From: Treponema sp. | GTDB taxonomy: Bacteria > Spirochaetota > Spirochaetia > Treponematales > Treponemataceae | Reading direction: 5' to 3' | DNA: 64,000 bases | Assembly (NCBI GenBank): GCA_017940005.1 | Contig: JAGAZO010000016.1 | Coordinates: forward strand, 1-64,000 | Shown: positions 32,902 to 41,585 of the stretch, piece by piece | Layout: every line of letters begins with the position of its first letter | How positions within the stretch are numbered: the first letter of the stretch is position 1 | Notes under the pieces: generated by a model | What the model saw: the letters and a program-made list of their open reading frames with translations, nothing else | The model's database searches: none | What the model was told of the DNA's origin: nothing | Position numbers and translations under genes: made by a program

Positions 32902-34146
32902 ATGAATAGTACGCTTGAATCACTTAAAGAACGCGGATTTTTTTCTCAGTGCACAGATGCGGAAAAACTTTCTGCACGCATGGATGCAGGACCTATCACG
33001 TTTTACGTTGGCTGCGACCCCACAGGTCAGAGCTTACACATCGGTCACATGGTGCCGTTTTTTGCGCTGCGCCACTTGCGCAATGCGGGGCACACGGGCA
33101 TTGCGCTTATTGGCGACGGAACTGCACGCATTGGTGACCCGAGCGGAAAAACGGAGCTTCGCAAAATGCTCTCCTACAAGCAGCTTGACGAAAACGCTGC
33201 GCGCATTGAAAGGCAGCTTGACAAATTCATAGGTTTCGACGGCAAAAGCGCGTTTGCGGACAACAACAAAAACTGGCTTGCAGATTTAAACTATATTGAT
33301 TTTTTGCGCGACATTGGCTCGTGCTTTAGCGTGAACAAAATGCTTTCGTTTGAAGCGTACAAAATGCGCCTTGAGCGCGGGCTTTCGTTTATCGAGTTCA
33401 ACTATCAGCTTTTGCAGAGCTACGATTTTCTCATGCTGCACAAGCGACACGGCTGCATTTTGCAGATTGGCGGAGATGACCAATGGGGCAACATCACTGC
33501 GGGCGTCGATTTAATCCGCAGAAAGCTCGGCGGCACAACAGCGCTTAACGACGAGCACGAATGCTTCGGGCTCACGTTTCCGCTCATCATGCGCGCAGAC
33601 GGGCAAAAGATGGGCAAGAGCGAAAAAGGCGCTGTGTTCCTCGATGCATCGCTTACGAGCGTGTACGAATTTTTCCAGTACTGGCGCAACGTGAGCGATG
33701 CAGATGTCAACAAATTTTTCAAACTGTTCACATTTTTGCCGATTGATGAAATCAATGCGATTTGCAGCGGCAACATCAACGAGGCAAAAGAGCGGCTTGC
33801 ATATGAGGTGACAGCTGTCATTCACGGAAAGGATGAAGCGGACAACGCGCTCTCTGGCGCAAAAGCAGCATTTAGCGGACAGGGCGACAAAGCGCATATG
33901 CCTACAGTGGAGCTTGCAAAAAGCGAGATTGAGAACGGTATTGGTGTTGTCGATTTGTTTGCGCGCGCGCAGCCCGGAACGTCGAAGAGCGACAACCGCA
34001 GGCTCGTCGAGCAGGGGGGAGCTTCTGTAAATGGAAACGTCATAAAAGATGTCAAAGCTGTTGTCGCGCTCAAAGACGCTGACGATGACGGAGAGTTCAT
34101 TCTCAAAGCGGGAAAGAAAAAAATCATACGTGTTGTCATAAAATGA
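32902..34146 (+). CDS. tyrS: Tyrosyl-tRNA synthetase
   Basis: 414 residues from the ATG at 32902 (GAGGA at proper distance; the ATG at 32896 overlaps the ribosome-binding site). Class I synthetase charging tRNA-Tyr. Y-V-G-C-D-P-T-G-Q-S-L-H-I-G-H holds the HIGH motif (about 47). The second ATP motif is K-M-G-K-S (about 236), the bacterial TyrRS form. A C-terminal S4-type RNA-binding domain ends with R-R-L-V-E-Q-G-G-A-S-V-N-G. It converges on cca and shares a bidirectional terminator with it. Confidence 0.94.
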   Translation: MNSTLESLKERGFFSQCTDAEKLSARMDAGPITFYVGCDPTGQSLHIGHMVPFFALRHLRNAGHTGIALIGDGTARIGDPSGKTELRKMLSYKQLDENAARIERQLDKFIGFDGKSAFADNNKNWLADLNYIDFLRDIGSCFSVNKMLSFEAYKMRLERGLSFIEFNYQLLQSYDFLMLHKRHGCILQIGGDDQWGNITAGVDLIRRKLGGTTALNDEHECFGLTFPLIMRADGQKMGKSEKGAVFLDASLTSVYEFFQYWRNVSDADVNKFFKLFTFLPIDEINAICSGNINEAKERLAYEVTAVIHGKDEADNALSGAKAAFSGQGDKAHMPTVELAKSEIENGIGVVDLFARAQPGTSKSDNRRLVEQGGASVNGNVIKDVKAVVALKDADDDGEFILKAGKKKIIRVVIK

Positions 34147-34192
34147 GCTTGTCTATGGCATATGTTAAGCGTGCGCTAGAGAACGCGAAATT

Positions 34193-34223
34193 AAAAATGC
34201 CGCACCATTTTAGCGGCATTTTT
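34193..34223. terminator. Bidirectional terminator derived from the repeat family
   Basis: Perfect 11-bp stem 34193-34203 with 34213-34223, A-run on the left and T-run on the right, in the gap between convergent tyrS and cca. Loop and flanks (GAACGCGAAATTAAAAATGC) match part of the 154-bp repeat unit. Confidence 0.85.
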
Positions 34224-34249
34224 AATTTCAAATTCTTTACGGAGAGAAA

Positions 34250-35683
34250 TTAAAAAAATACCCGCCCGTCCGCATCGTAGGAGCAGAGCCGCGCGTATAT
34301 ATTTTTTGCAATCGCTAAAAGCTGCTCGCGCGTGTTTTGTGCAGGGGCGTCGAGCACTGTATTGAACAGCTCTTTGAGCACGTGGCCAAGCTCTTTTCCC
34401 GCGGGGATTCCTGCGGCAATCAAATCGGTGCCGTTGACCGCCAAATCTTTTATGCTGAGCGCAGTCTTTTGTGCCTGCACTGCCGCAATGCGCGTTTTGA
34501 GCGCGACAAGGTTTTTGCCTATTTCAGTGTCGTGGAGGCGGGGAGAAGCGCGATGCATGCCGTATATGTCTGCCCGCCGCACGTCAAACAAGTCGTCGAG
34601 GCACTCGCTTCCAACGCGCACGATAAAGCGGCGCACTGCGGCATCGCTCCACGAGTCTTCGTAGTGGAACATGTGCTCTTTTACGAGGTGCGCAACAGCG
34701 TCCACCGTTTTTGTCGGAAAGCGCAGGCGCGTAAGGATTGCACGCGTCATGTCAGCTCCGAGCGCATCGTGCCCGTAAAAATGATACAGCTCACCGCGTG
34801 CAGTTTTTTCAACAGTGCGCGAAGCGGGCTTTCCTATGTCGTGGAAAAGGGCAGCGAGGCGCACGGTCACATTGTCTTTCGGCGCGCCGTCGCATGCGTA
34901 GTACAGATGGTCGAGCACGTCAAACTCGTGGAAGCCGCGCCCATCGCTCTGGATACAGTTTCTGCCCGCGAGCAATTCAGGAATAAAGAGAGACATGATG
35001 CCTGTCTCTTCGAGCATTTTAAGGGCGCGTGACGGCGTGCGCGCGGAAAGTATTTTGATAAACTCGTCGCGGAATCGCTCAACTGAAATCTTTGCGACTG
35101 TTGTGCGCGTGTCTTCCTCGAAAATGTCTGAATAGGTATGATTTTCTATACAGAATTCGAGCTGCGCTGCAAATCTGATTGCGCGAATTGGCCTGAGCCC
35201 GTCCTCGCAAAAGCGCTCGTGCGGATTTCCGACTGCGCGAATCACTTTTTTGCGTATGTCTTTTGCGCCGTCAAACGGGTCGATGAGTTTTCCGTCTGCA
35301 AGATGCACGGCAATCGCGTTCATCGTAAAGTCGCGGCGAGACAAGTCGTCTTCGATTGTGGCTGCATATAGAACGCTGTCGGGGTGCCGTCCGTCAGTGT
35401 ACGCGCTTTCCGTGCGGAACGTCGTCACTTCAATGCTGTGCCCCATAAGGCGCACGGTCACGGTGCCGTGCTCAATGCCTGTTGGAATAACGCGGTGAAA
35501 CAGGCGCATAACGTCGGTAGGCTGTGCGTCTGTTGCAACGTCGTAGTCGTGCGCCCGCTTTCCCATGAGCATGTCGCGTACCGCGCCGCCGACAAGGTAT
35601 GACGAGAAGCCCGCGCGCGAAAAAATCTCGTGCATTTTTTTGAGAACGTCGGGAATCTGTACGCGGCGCGGAAAAATGTGCAT
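34250..35683 (-). CDS. cca: CCA tRNA nucleotidyltransferase / poly(A) polymerase family, with HD domain
   Basis: 477 residues from the ATG at 35683; the frame is open further upstream but crosses a decayed gene. The head has Y-L-V-G-G-A-V-R-D-M-L-M-G and the metal-binding D-Y-D-V-A-T, followed by R-R-D-F-T-M-N-A (about 132) and the E-D-G-L-R-P-I-R-A-I-R-F-A motif. An HD domain lies in the C-terminal half (L-F-H-D-I-G-K-P). Adds CCA to tRNA 3' ends. On the minus strand TATAAT (35693-35698) ends nine bases before the ATG and no ribosome-binding site is seen, so the message may be nearly leaderless. Whether it adds CCA or only part of it cannot be decided here. Confidence 0.9.
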   Translation of the reverse strand: MHIFPRRVQIPDVLKKMHEIFSRAGFSSYLVGGAVRDMLMGKRAHDYDVATDAQPTDVMRLFHRVIPTGIEHGTVTVRLMGHSIEVTTFRTESAYTDGRHPDSVLYAATIEDDLSRRDFTMNAIAVHLADGKLIDPFDGAKDIRKKVIRAVGNPHERFCEDGLRPIRAIRFAAQLEFCIENHTYSDIFEEDTRTTVAKISVERFRDEFIKILSARTPSRALKMLEETGIMSLFIPELLAGRNCIQSDGRGFHEFDVLDHLYYACDGAPKDNVTVRLAALFHDIGKPASRTVEKTARGELYHFYGHDALGADMTRAILTRLRFPTKTVDAVAHLVKEHMFHYEDSWSDAAVRRFIVRVGSECLDDLFDVRRADIYGMHRASPRLHDTEIGKNLVALKTRIAAVQAQKTALSIKDLAVNGTDLIAAGIPAGKELGHVLKELFNTVLDAPAQNTREQLLAIAKNIYARLCSYDADGRVFF

Positions 35684-35699
35684 TGCAGTTCGATTATAG

Positions 35700-35868
35700 C
35701 CGGTATGCAAAAAAAAGTCTGTAGGGGGCTCACCTTTGAAATTGTCGTTGCATTTCTTCTCGGTAATACTGATATACATACGCTGCACCTTCACGAGTCG
35801 CGGAACGGCTTGCACCGTTTTAGATTGATTTCTTTGACCGCAACATTGCTCCCATGGTACAAAATCAC
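35700..35868 (-). pseudogene. DUF3990 family gene, truncated
   Basis: On the minus strand a GTG overlapping the DUF3791 stop codon opens MILYHGSNVAVKEINLKRCK-P-F-R-D, the standard start of DUF3990 proteins (ADP-ribosyltransferase-like), then stops at 35791. The adjacent frame continues with Y-V-Y-Q-Y-Y-R-E-E. Most of the usual 150-residue protein is lost. DUF3791 and DUF3990 genes normally occur together in tandem and are suspected toxin-antitoxin partners; here only the DUF3791 half is intact. Confidence 0.65.
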
Positions 35869-36095
35869 AGCGTGCCCCCGTTCTGGCGGCAGATTTCTGC
35901 CATGTCCTCAACCGCATCGTCCAGCGAAAGCGTATGCTCTGCTTCGTAGTGCTCCTTTAGGAACGTAATCGCCTTGTTGGTATACAGATATGAAAATGCG
36001 TCTTTTTTGGAAAGGTTGTGCGCCCGCGCAAAACTGCTCACGCAGGCAACCGTGTAGGAGATTTTGTTGTATGAGATTCTGTTCAATGTGGACAT
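35865..36095 (-). CDS. DUF3791 family protein
   Basis: 76 residues, helical. Pattern of the family: a start helix with Y-T-V-A-C-V-S-S-F-A-R, S-K-K-D-A-F-S-Y-L, then the I-x-F-L-K-E-H-Y-E block and a final helix with I-C-R-Q-N-G-G. GGAG precedes the ATG, ten bases after the DUF262 gene, so one operon. Probable antitoxin-like half of a DUF3791-DUF3990 pair whose partner is broken. Confidence 0.72.
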   Translation of the reverse strand: MSTLNRISYNKISYTVACVSSFARAHNLSKKDAFSYLYTNKAITFLKEHYEAEHTLSLDDAVEDMAEICRQNGGTL

Positions 36096-36105
36096 AGGTG
36101 AACTC

Positions 36106-37845
36106 CTATTTTAAAAGATTATTGGCATCCAAGAAATTAGCAAATCCTTCCAAAATGGACTGATTTCTAGATACTATATCGGTTTCTGCAAAATCAGTTT
36201 TTTCTTTTGCGAATTTTGCAAGTTCGTAAATCTTTGTGCCCTCTTTGATTTGATTTTTATCTGTTGTAAAACCAGTGTAATATTTTTTCTTCGCTTCAAA
36301 TTTATAATCTGATGCGCGGATATTGATACGCTTTTCAAGCAATGCTTTGTTCCCGAGTGACTCAAGATTCTTTTTATCAGACAGAGCGTTTTCAATCTCT
36401 TGACGGTTTCGGGCGAAAATATGTTCAATCTCTAAAGATAATTCAATAGAAAGCAATTCTTGATGCTCATCATTGAATGCCCACCATGCAAGCATTGATT
36501 TTGTAATGGGGCGTATGTTTGAGAATTGATAATTTTTGAGCATGGACATAAGCCTGTCTTTCTCAAACAAGTATTCAGAAAAGTTTGGTTCCCTTCCCTC
36601 TATTACATTCACCATTTCTGCATAGACTGGGGTTCTCAGTGCATTCACACCGGGATTTGTTATTGCATACGCCCAAATGAATGCCGTTGCTTTGGTAAGA
36701 AAATTATAGAATTTTTCATCATTTAACTGACCGTTCTTGTCTTTGTTATGCATAAAATAAACAGAAGCAAAGTAATACCACATTCCGTTTGGAGCATAGT
36801 TGAGCACAAAAAAGCGGCGAAGAATTCTGTCAGAAAAACGCTCTTTGTCTTGATTTGAAACATCGTACCAAAAATCGGCAAGCATTTTCAAATTCTCAAA
36901 AGTCTGCTCTTTTTTAAGTAAGGCATAGCTATTCTTTTCATAGAACTTCCGCAACGCTTCTGTTGTTGAGGATTTGTTTTTCTGCAATGCGCGTTCATAA
37001 TACATATAGCGGGTAAAAAGCTCGTCCATCGGTGCCCCCGTTTTTTGGGGAAAAATCTTTTCGCAGATTTCTTCAAGCCGTTTCCATTCTTTTATGAAAT
37101 AATCCTTTTTGTTATTTTGTGAATAGAATTTATAGAACTGCGCCTTGAAAATATCGGCGTCAGAAAGCGGCAAACCGCGGTCGTTCAGCGTGGAGAATAT
37201 GCGGAGCGCAGTATTCTGATTGTCCGCCTCTATAGGAAGAAGGATGCAGTTATTCAGAATTCTCAGTGGAAGATAGATAAAATAACTAGGGTATCTATTT
37301 AAAAAATCATTAATTTCATTTTGAAAGAACCGGTAATTATGAGCATATTTACTTTTCATACCCTCTGCGGAACCAGTTCGCAATATTTGCAAAAACTCAT
37401 CTTTATCATTGTCTGTTGCAACATCTGAGTCAATTTTCAGCTTGTCTTTTTGAGGAATTCCTCTTTCATCCGTTTTCCAAATACATTTTGCCAATGATTT
37501 GCTTGTTTCAACCGAATCCTCGTCCCTCATATTCCCAAAACGGGCATAAAATGCCCTAATCAGAAGCATAAACGTTGTTAATCTTTGTTGCCCATCGATG
37601 ACTTCCATTTTTCCAGCTGTGTTCGTAAAAGTCACAATTGGCCCTAAATAATATTCATCTGTATCACTATCAAATTTTGCACAATCATTATCAGGAAACG
37701 CAAAAGTAAAAATATCTTCCCACAATGTTTGACATTCCGTGTCATCCCATGCATATGGCCGCTGGTAATCGGGAATAAGAAAGTCTGACTTTTTATCTGC
37801 AAACAAACCGAAAATTGTTTTTTGGTCGATATTGAGTTTTGACAT
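36106..37845 (-). CDS. GmrSD-like DUF262/DUF1524 protein, type IV restriction family
   Basis: 579 residues. N-terminal DUF262 (GmrS-like) domain: I-P-D-Y-Q-R-P-Y-A-W near residue 24 and the nucleotide-binding V-I-D-G-Q-Q-R-L-T-T near 79. C-terminal DUF1524 (GmrD-like, His-Asn nuclease) region: L-E-I-E-H-I-F-A-R-N at about 475, then L-G-N-K-A-L-L and K-K-K-Y-Y, the family's ending pattern. GmrSD enzymes cut glucosylated hydroxymethylcytosine DNA of phages; other DUF262 proteins defend in other ways. Both halves are in one chain, as is common. The gene is AT-rich compared with cca and the hydrolase around it, suggesting import. GGGGG precedes the ATG. Confidence 0.85.
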   Translation of the reverse strand: MSKLNIDQKTIFGLFADKKSDFLIPDYQRPYAWDDTECQTLWEDIFTFAFPDNDCAKFDSDTDEYYLGPIVTFTNTAGKMEVIDGQQRLTTFMLLIRAFYARFGNMRDEDSVETSKSLAKCIWKTDERGIPQKDKLKIDSDVATDNDKDEFLQILRTGSAEGMKSKYAHNYRFFQNEINDFLNRYPSYFIYLPLRILNNCILLPIEADNQNTALRIFSTLNDRGLPLSDADIFKAQFYKFYSQNNKKDYFIKEWKRLEEICEKIFPQKTGAPMDELFTRYMYYERALQKNKSSTTEALRKFYEKNSYALLKKEQTFENLKMLADFWYDVSNQDKERFSDRILRRFFVLNYAPNGMWYYFASVYFMHNKDKNGQLNDEKFYNFLTKATAFIWAYAITNPGVNALRTPVYAEMVNVIEGREPNFSEYLFEKDRLMSMLKNYQFSNIRPITKSMLAWWAFNDEHQELLSIELSLEIEHIFARNRQEIENALSDKKNLESLGNKALLEKRINIRASDYKFEAKKKYYTGFTTDKNQIKEGTKIYELAKFAKEKTDFAETDIVSRNQSILEGFANFLDANNLLK

Positions 37846-37989
37846 ATGTTACCCCCTTTTCATAAACATATTGCTCTCTACATGAATTCATTATACTTCC
37901 ATCAGTAAAAAATTTCTAGGCATCACTATGGAAACAAACTATTTGCACTACCTGCGAAATTGCGCTATCTTTACTGCAAGAGGTACTGT

Positions 37990-38970
37990 ATGAAAAAAAA
38001 GATGAACGACCATTACACATTTGAGCTTTTAGACAGCGTAACGCGCACAAAAGTGCACTTTACAAATCACTTCGGCATTGAATTGACAGGCGACGTGTAC
38101 GCGCCAAAGAGTGCCGCAAAAACTGGCAATGCCGCGCTTGCTGTGTGCGGCCCGTTTGGTGCGGTAAAGGAGCAGGCGAGCGGTTTATACGCCATGCACA
38201 TGGCATCGCGGGGATTTGTCGCGCTCGCATTCGACCCGTCCTACTGCGGCGAAAGCGGCGGTGTTCCGCGCTATATGAACTCGCCCGACATAAACACAGA
38301 AGACTTTATGGCAGCGGTAGATTTCCTTTCCGTGCAGCAGAACATAGACGCAGAAAAAATAGGCATTATCGGCATCTGTGGCTGGGGTGGCATTGCGCTC
38401 AATGCAGCGGCGGCAGACCCCAGAATCAAGGCGACTGTTGCAAGCACAATGTACGATTTAAGCCGCGTCGCTGCAAAAGGCTACAACGACGCGAGCGATA
38501 ACGAGGAGGCGCGATACAAAGCGCGCGTTGCAATTGCCGCGCAGAGAATTGCCGACTGCAAAACTGCTCGCTACAAGCGTGCGGGCGGCGTGGTTGACCC
38601 GCTTCCCGATGATGCGCCGCAGTTTGCCAAAGACTACCATGCATACTACAAGACGCCGCGCGGCTATCACGAGCGTTCGCTCAATTCAAACGACGGCTGG
38701 GCAGTACAGGCGGGAAGTTCGCTCGCAAACACAAAGCTGCTTGCATATGTCGATGAAATCCGTAGCGCTGTTATGGTGCTGCACGGCGAAAACGCGCACA
38801 GCCGCTACATGGGCGAAGACGCATTCAAAAGCATGACGGCAGCTTCACAATACGCAGCGAACAAAGAACTCGTGATTGTGCCTGGTGCAAGCCATTGCGA
38901 CCTCTACGACAACCTTGCAAAAATCCCGTTCGAGCACATCGCGGAATTTTTCACTGCAAACGTGCAATAA
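37990..38970 (+). CDS. Alpha/beta hydrolase
   Basis: 326 residues from the ATG at 37990 (AGAGG seven bases upstream; the ten in-frame upstream codons lack support). Nucleophile elbow G-I-C-G-W-G-G at about 130, so the nucleophile would be Cys, as in dienelactone-hydrolase-like members. A C-terminal H-C-D-L-Y (in G-A-S-H-C-D-L-Y) supplies the His. No signal peptide. Substrate unknown. Confidence 0.8.
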   Translation: MKKKMNDHYTFELLDSVTRTKVHFTNHFGIELTGDVYAPKSAAKTGNAALAVCGPFGAVKEQASGLYAMHMASRGFVALAFDPSYCGESGGVPRYMNSPDINTEDFMAAVDFLSVQQNIDAEKIGIIGICGWGGIALNAAAADPRIKATVASTMYDLSRVAAKGYNDASDNEEARYKARVAIAAQRIADCKTARYKRAGGVVDPLPDDAPQFAKDYHAYYKTPRGYHERSLNSNDGWAVQAGSSLANTKLLAYVDEIRSAVMVLHGENAHSRYMGEDAFKSMTAASQYAANKELVIVPGASHCDLYDNLAKIPFEHIAEFFTANVQ

Positions 38971-38981
38971 CGGATATTAAG

Positions 38982-39353
38982 ATGGGAACGGATAAAAAAT
39001 TGCGCACGAGCATCGCCGGCTGCTGCGCGCAACAACCACGCGCACAGCAGGCAAAAGCGGCAAAGCAATTTACCGCATTTTTTGAGGAAACTTTATGCTT
39101 GCATCAACACATTTTTTACAATTGCTTTATGCAATCGACAGCAGCTGCTCAAGTATCCTCATGGCAAACTAGGGAAATCGTAAAAGTATTTTTCGTAAAG
39201 CAAACAAAAATGCTCCTTGATGTTCCTGAACGTTACAACAGAATTTACAACAAGTGAAATTCTAACAGCATAGATGCTTTTCTTTCTGCATTAAAAGCGA
39301 AAAAGCCGTACAAAGACATTGATGACGATGAAGTGATAAAAAATAGCGGATAA
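38982..39353 (+). pseudogene. Possible remnant of a small gene
   Basis: A 91-codon frame from an ATG at 38982 ends in TGA at 39255. The same frame goes straight on with N-S-N-S-I-D-A-F-L-S-A-L-K-A-K-K-P-Y and D-D-D-E-V-I, ending at 39353. The second part has the look of a small bacterial antitoxin or regulator tail. No good ribosome-binding site and no family recognised. May be chance. The rest of the gap to 39417 holds only the terminator below. Confidence 0.25.
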
Positions 39354-39370
39354 AGATTACTTTAACAAAA

Positions 39371-39395
39371 ACGCCCCCTGCACAGCAAGGGGCGC
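39371..39395 (-). terminator. Terminator of the porin gene
   Basis: Read on the minus strand: GCGCCCC, loop, GGGGGCG then TTTTTGTT. It lies 23 bases after the porin stop. Confidence 0.75.
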
Positions 39396-39417
39396 GCAAT
39401 ACTATGCTACGTATTGA

Positions 39418-40590
39418 TTAGAATGAAACATCGAACACGAACGGAATGCTAATCTTAGCAACAGTGGCACCGCTAGTAGCTTTTGTAGGAATCTCTGCCT
39501 GGACAGAAGCTGCAAGCTTTACGTTCTCGACAGGGCGGATAAGCGTGCCTAGCTGTGCAAATACAGAACCAGACTTATCTACAGGTTTAGACAAGGAGCC
39601 AGCTATAGAAGTATAGACTATATTCAAACCATCATATTTTGCTTCGCCAAAGATTGCAAACATGTCGTTGATGTCATACGTGACGTTAGCAACTGCTCCA
39701 AACCAATATTCTGTATTTTTAACCACATCCGATGATAATACTCCACCTGAGAAATTCGCATGGACAGTAATTGCAAGCGCATCAAGCGGTGTCAAGCGCA
39801 CGCGACCATCAATGCCATACACCAACGGTTTTTCGTCTTGAGCACTGACAATACCAAGTGTAGCACCGATGGCAAACTGGAGCAGGTCTACCGGCTTCAT
39901 CTGGAAATACAAACCGAGTGACGTATTATACGCTGTTGGGAATTTAACAGCAAAGTCGATAGTAAATAAATCCATCTGGAATGCCGCTTCAAAACCAAAT
40001 CCGCTTTTCATAATGCTGTTGAACTCAGGAGTGAACAGCGCGCCCTTTACGAGCAGTTTTGCAAAGTCGAGGTCAAACGTGTAGTCGGCGATTGTGGCAA
40101 GGTCACTGCCATTTGTCATGTTGTCTCCCTTTTTTGTACCATCAACATTTATATGGTGCTCACCACCACTACGAGACTTATCGTCAGGAATCTGAACCCC
40201 ATACTCGTTGAAAAGCTTTGACAAGCTAAGTGCTCTTGTTCTGTCTTTGACAAGGCGGTCTGTAAAGCGGCTGTCATATTTACCAGCAGTTAATTTGAAT
40301 CCGCCAACGCTGAACCAACCATATAAATAACCAAATTCTATCTCCTTCGTATTAAGGTTAAAATCAAGCTCAATATTGACACCCGCATGATCAGTAGAAG
40401 CGGAGAATGTTGTATTCGTAGCAGGACTGTGGGATTGTTTAAAAATATTGTACACATTGTCTTTATCTTTCTTAATATCGATATCGGCAATGTTAATACC
40501 CTGACGGAACTCCAAACTTGTTGAAACTTGTGCAAATACGCTTGTAGCAACAAGCGCTGCAACAAGCGCGACACCCATAATCTTTTTCAT
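39418..40590 (-). CDS. Outer-membrane beta-barrel protein (porin-like)
   Basis: 390 residues from the ATG at 40590 with GGAGG seven bases upstream (the longer frame to 40614 is not needed). Signal peptide MKKIMGVALVAALVATSVFA, then alternating hydrophobic/polar strands throughout and a C-terminal Phe (F-V-F-D-V-S-F), the signal used by the Bam machinery. Similar to treponemal porin-like outer-membrane proteins; not a Tpr/MOSP by any motif I can see. It has a near-consensus promoter of its own and a terminator, so it is probably abundant. Confidence 0.75.
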   Translation of the reverse strand: MKKIMGVALVAALVATSVFAQVSTSLEFRQGINIADIDIKKDKDNVYNIFKQSHSPATNTTFSASTDHAGVNIELDFNLNTKEIEFGYLYGWFSVGGFKLTAGKYDSRFTDRLVKDRTRALSLSKLFNEYGVQIPDDKSRSGGEHHINVDGTKKGDNMTNGSDLATIADYTFDLDFAKLLVKGALFTPEFNSIMKSGFGFEAAFQMDLFTIDFAVKFPTAYNTSLGLYFQMKPVDLLQFAIGATLGIVSAQDEKPLVYGIDGRVRLTPLDALAITVHANFSGGVLSSDVVKNTEYWFGAVANVTYDINDMFAIFGEAKYDGLNIVYTSIAGSLSKPVDKSGSVFAQLGTLIRPVENVKLAASVQAEIPTKATSGATVAKISIPFVFDVSF

Positions 40591-40664
40591 AAAATAACCT
40601 CCATTTTTTAGCAATTACATACACAATCGCTATAAGAACTATACAGTTCCTTAAATTTGTTTAA

Positions 40665-40693
40665 AGTATAGCACATGATTATACTGCTGTCAA
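40665..40693 (-). promoter_or_regulatory. Strong sigma-70 promoter of the porin gene
   Basis: On the minus strand TTGACA (40693-40688), 17 bases, TATACT (40670-40665). A small hairpin (AAGGAACT / AGTTCTT) follows in the leader. Confidence 0.8.
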
Positions 40694-40736
40694 GATTTAT
40701 TTTTTTTAAGTTGGTTAATAATCACTTTTTTGCTTA

Positions 40737-40765
40737 TTGACAAAAGGACTTGTCTCATCTATAAT
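40737..40765 (+). promoter_or_regulatory. Consensus sigma-70 promoter of rpsT
   Basis: TTGACA at 40737-40742, 17 bases, TATAAT at 40760-40765: a perfect match in both boxes. Divergent from the porin promoter 43 bases away. Confidence 0.88.
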
Positions 40766-40800
40766 TATAAAACTAATTTTAATCATTTCGGGGGTCACCT

Positions 40801-41097
40801 TTGGCTAAAAAAATGACATCTGCAGAAAAACGTTTTAAGAAAAGCGAAGTGCGTCGTATTCGCAATAAGGCAATAAAAACAAGGTGTAAGACGCGCGTAA
40901 AGCAGTTTATGCAGGCAATACAAAATAAAGATCAGAAGGCTGCGGAAGAACAATACATAGTGTTGCAAAAGGAATTTGATTCTGCACACAGTAAAGGCGT
41001 GCTAAAACGAAATACTGTTGCGCGCAAAAAGTCTCGCATGGCAAAATTATATAATAAAACTTTTGTCTCAAATGCAGCTGCATCTATTGCAGAATAA
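40801..41097 (+). CDS. rpsT: Ribosomal protein S20
   Basis: 98 residues. Small-subunit primary binding protein for 16S rRNA. Starts at TTG (40801), which gives M-A-K-K-M-T-S-A-E-K-R; GGGGG stands eight bases before. The first internal ATG would remove conserved basic residues. Basic helical sequence with K-G-V-L-K-R-N-T-V-A-R-K-K-S-R-M near the end is typical. A TTG start is a known means of keeping S20 output low in E. coli (there UUG as well). Confidence 0.92.
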   Translation: MAKKMTSAEKRFKKSEVRRIRNKAIKTRCKTRVKQFMQAIQNKDQKAAEEQYIVLQKEFDSAHSKGVLKRNTVARKKSRMAKLYNKTFVSNAAASIAE

Positions 41098-41159
41098 TGA
41101 GATTTTGCACTACGGTTGGCAACGGTCAATCTAACCAGGGTATTTTTTAGCAAACGTTT

Positions 41160-41216
41160 AAAAACGCCGCAAAAATAGCGCGGCGTTTTTAGCTTCGAGT
41201 TTTCTCCGAAAACTCG
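41160..41216. terminator. Terminator after rpsT, inverted partial copy of the 154-bp repeat
   Basis: Stem 41160-41170 with 41180-41190 (AAAAACGCCGC and complement) followed by T-run, then second stem 41196-41204 with 41208-41216 (CGAGTTTTC / GAAAACTCG). Read on the minus strand this is the same order of hairpins as in the array at 12951-13344. Confidence 0.85.
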
Positions 41217-41267
41217 TGTATTTACGTGTGTGTTACTCCGTGCAATAATGTATATTTGTAGGGTTTT

Positions 41268-41585
41268 ATGCCGCAAAGTAAAATAACAAAATATGAGCTT
41301 GTCGAAGCTATATATCAAAAAACGCAATGCGACAAGCGTGTTGTGCAACAAATTATAGAAGGCTTCCTTGATGAAGTAAAGAATTCTCTCAAAAACGGCG
41401 CAACAATTGAATTGCGCGGATTCGGCACGTTTGAGTTGCGTTTGAGAAAAGGACGGCTTGCAGCTCATAATCCCAAAACAGGTGAAAAGCTTTCGGTGAA
41501 TCCACATTATGTGGCAGCTTTTCGCTCGGGTCAGGAATTGAAAAAAGCGCTGTGGAATCTTGCCGCTGATACAGCAGAACAATGA
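41268..41585 (+). CDS. HU/IHF family DNA-binding protein
   Basis: 105 residues. Histone-like dimer that bends DNA. T-K-Y-E-L-V-E-A-I-Y-Q-K start helix, G-F-L-D-E-V-K-N-S-L-K-N-G, the arm motif E-L-R-G-F-G-T-F-E-L-R, then A-H-N-P-K-T-G-E and the final helix F-R-S-G-Q-E-L-K. Extended by about ten residues at both ends relative to E. coli HU. AGGG before the ATG. Stop overlaps the start of lnt (ATGA), so coupled. Confidence 0.92.
   Translation: MPQSKITKYELVEAIYQKTQCDKRVVQQIIEGFLDEVKNSLKNGATIELRGFGTFELRLRKGRLAAHNPKTGEKLSVNPHYVAAFRSGQELKKALWNLAADTAEQ

Noticed and set aside
35684-35917. N-terminal extension of cca to 35917
   Set aside because: The added residues show no family similarity and lie over the decayed DUF3990 gene and the cca -10 box.
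38982-39255. Intact 91-residue gene after the hydrolase
   Set aside because: Weak start, no family, in-frame continuation past the stop; listed only as a possible remnant.
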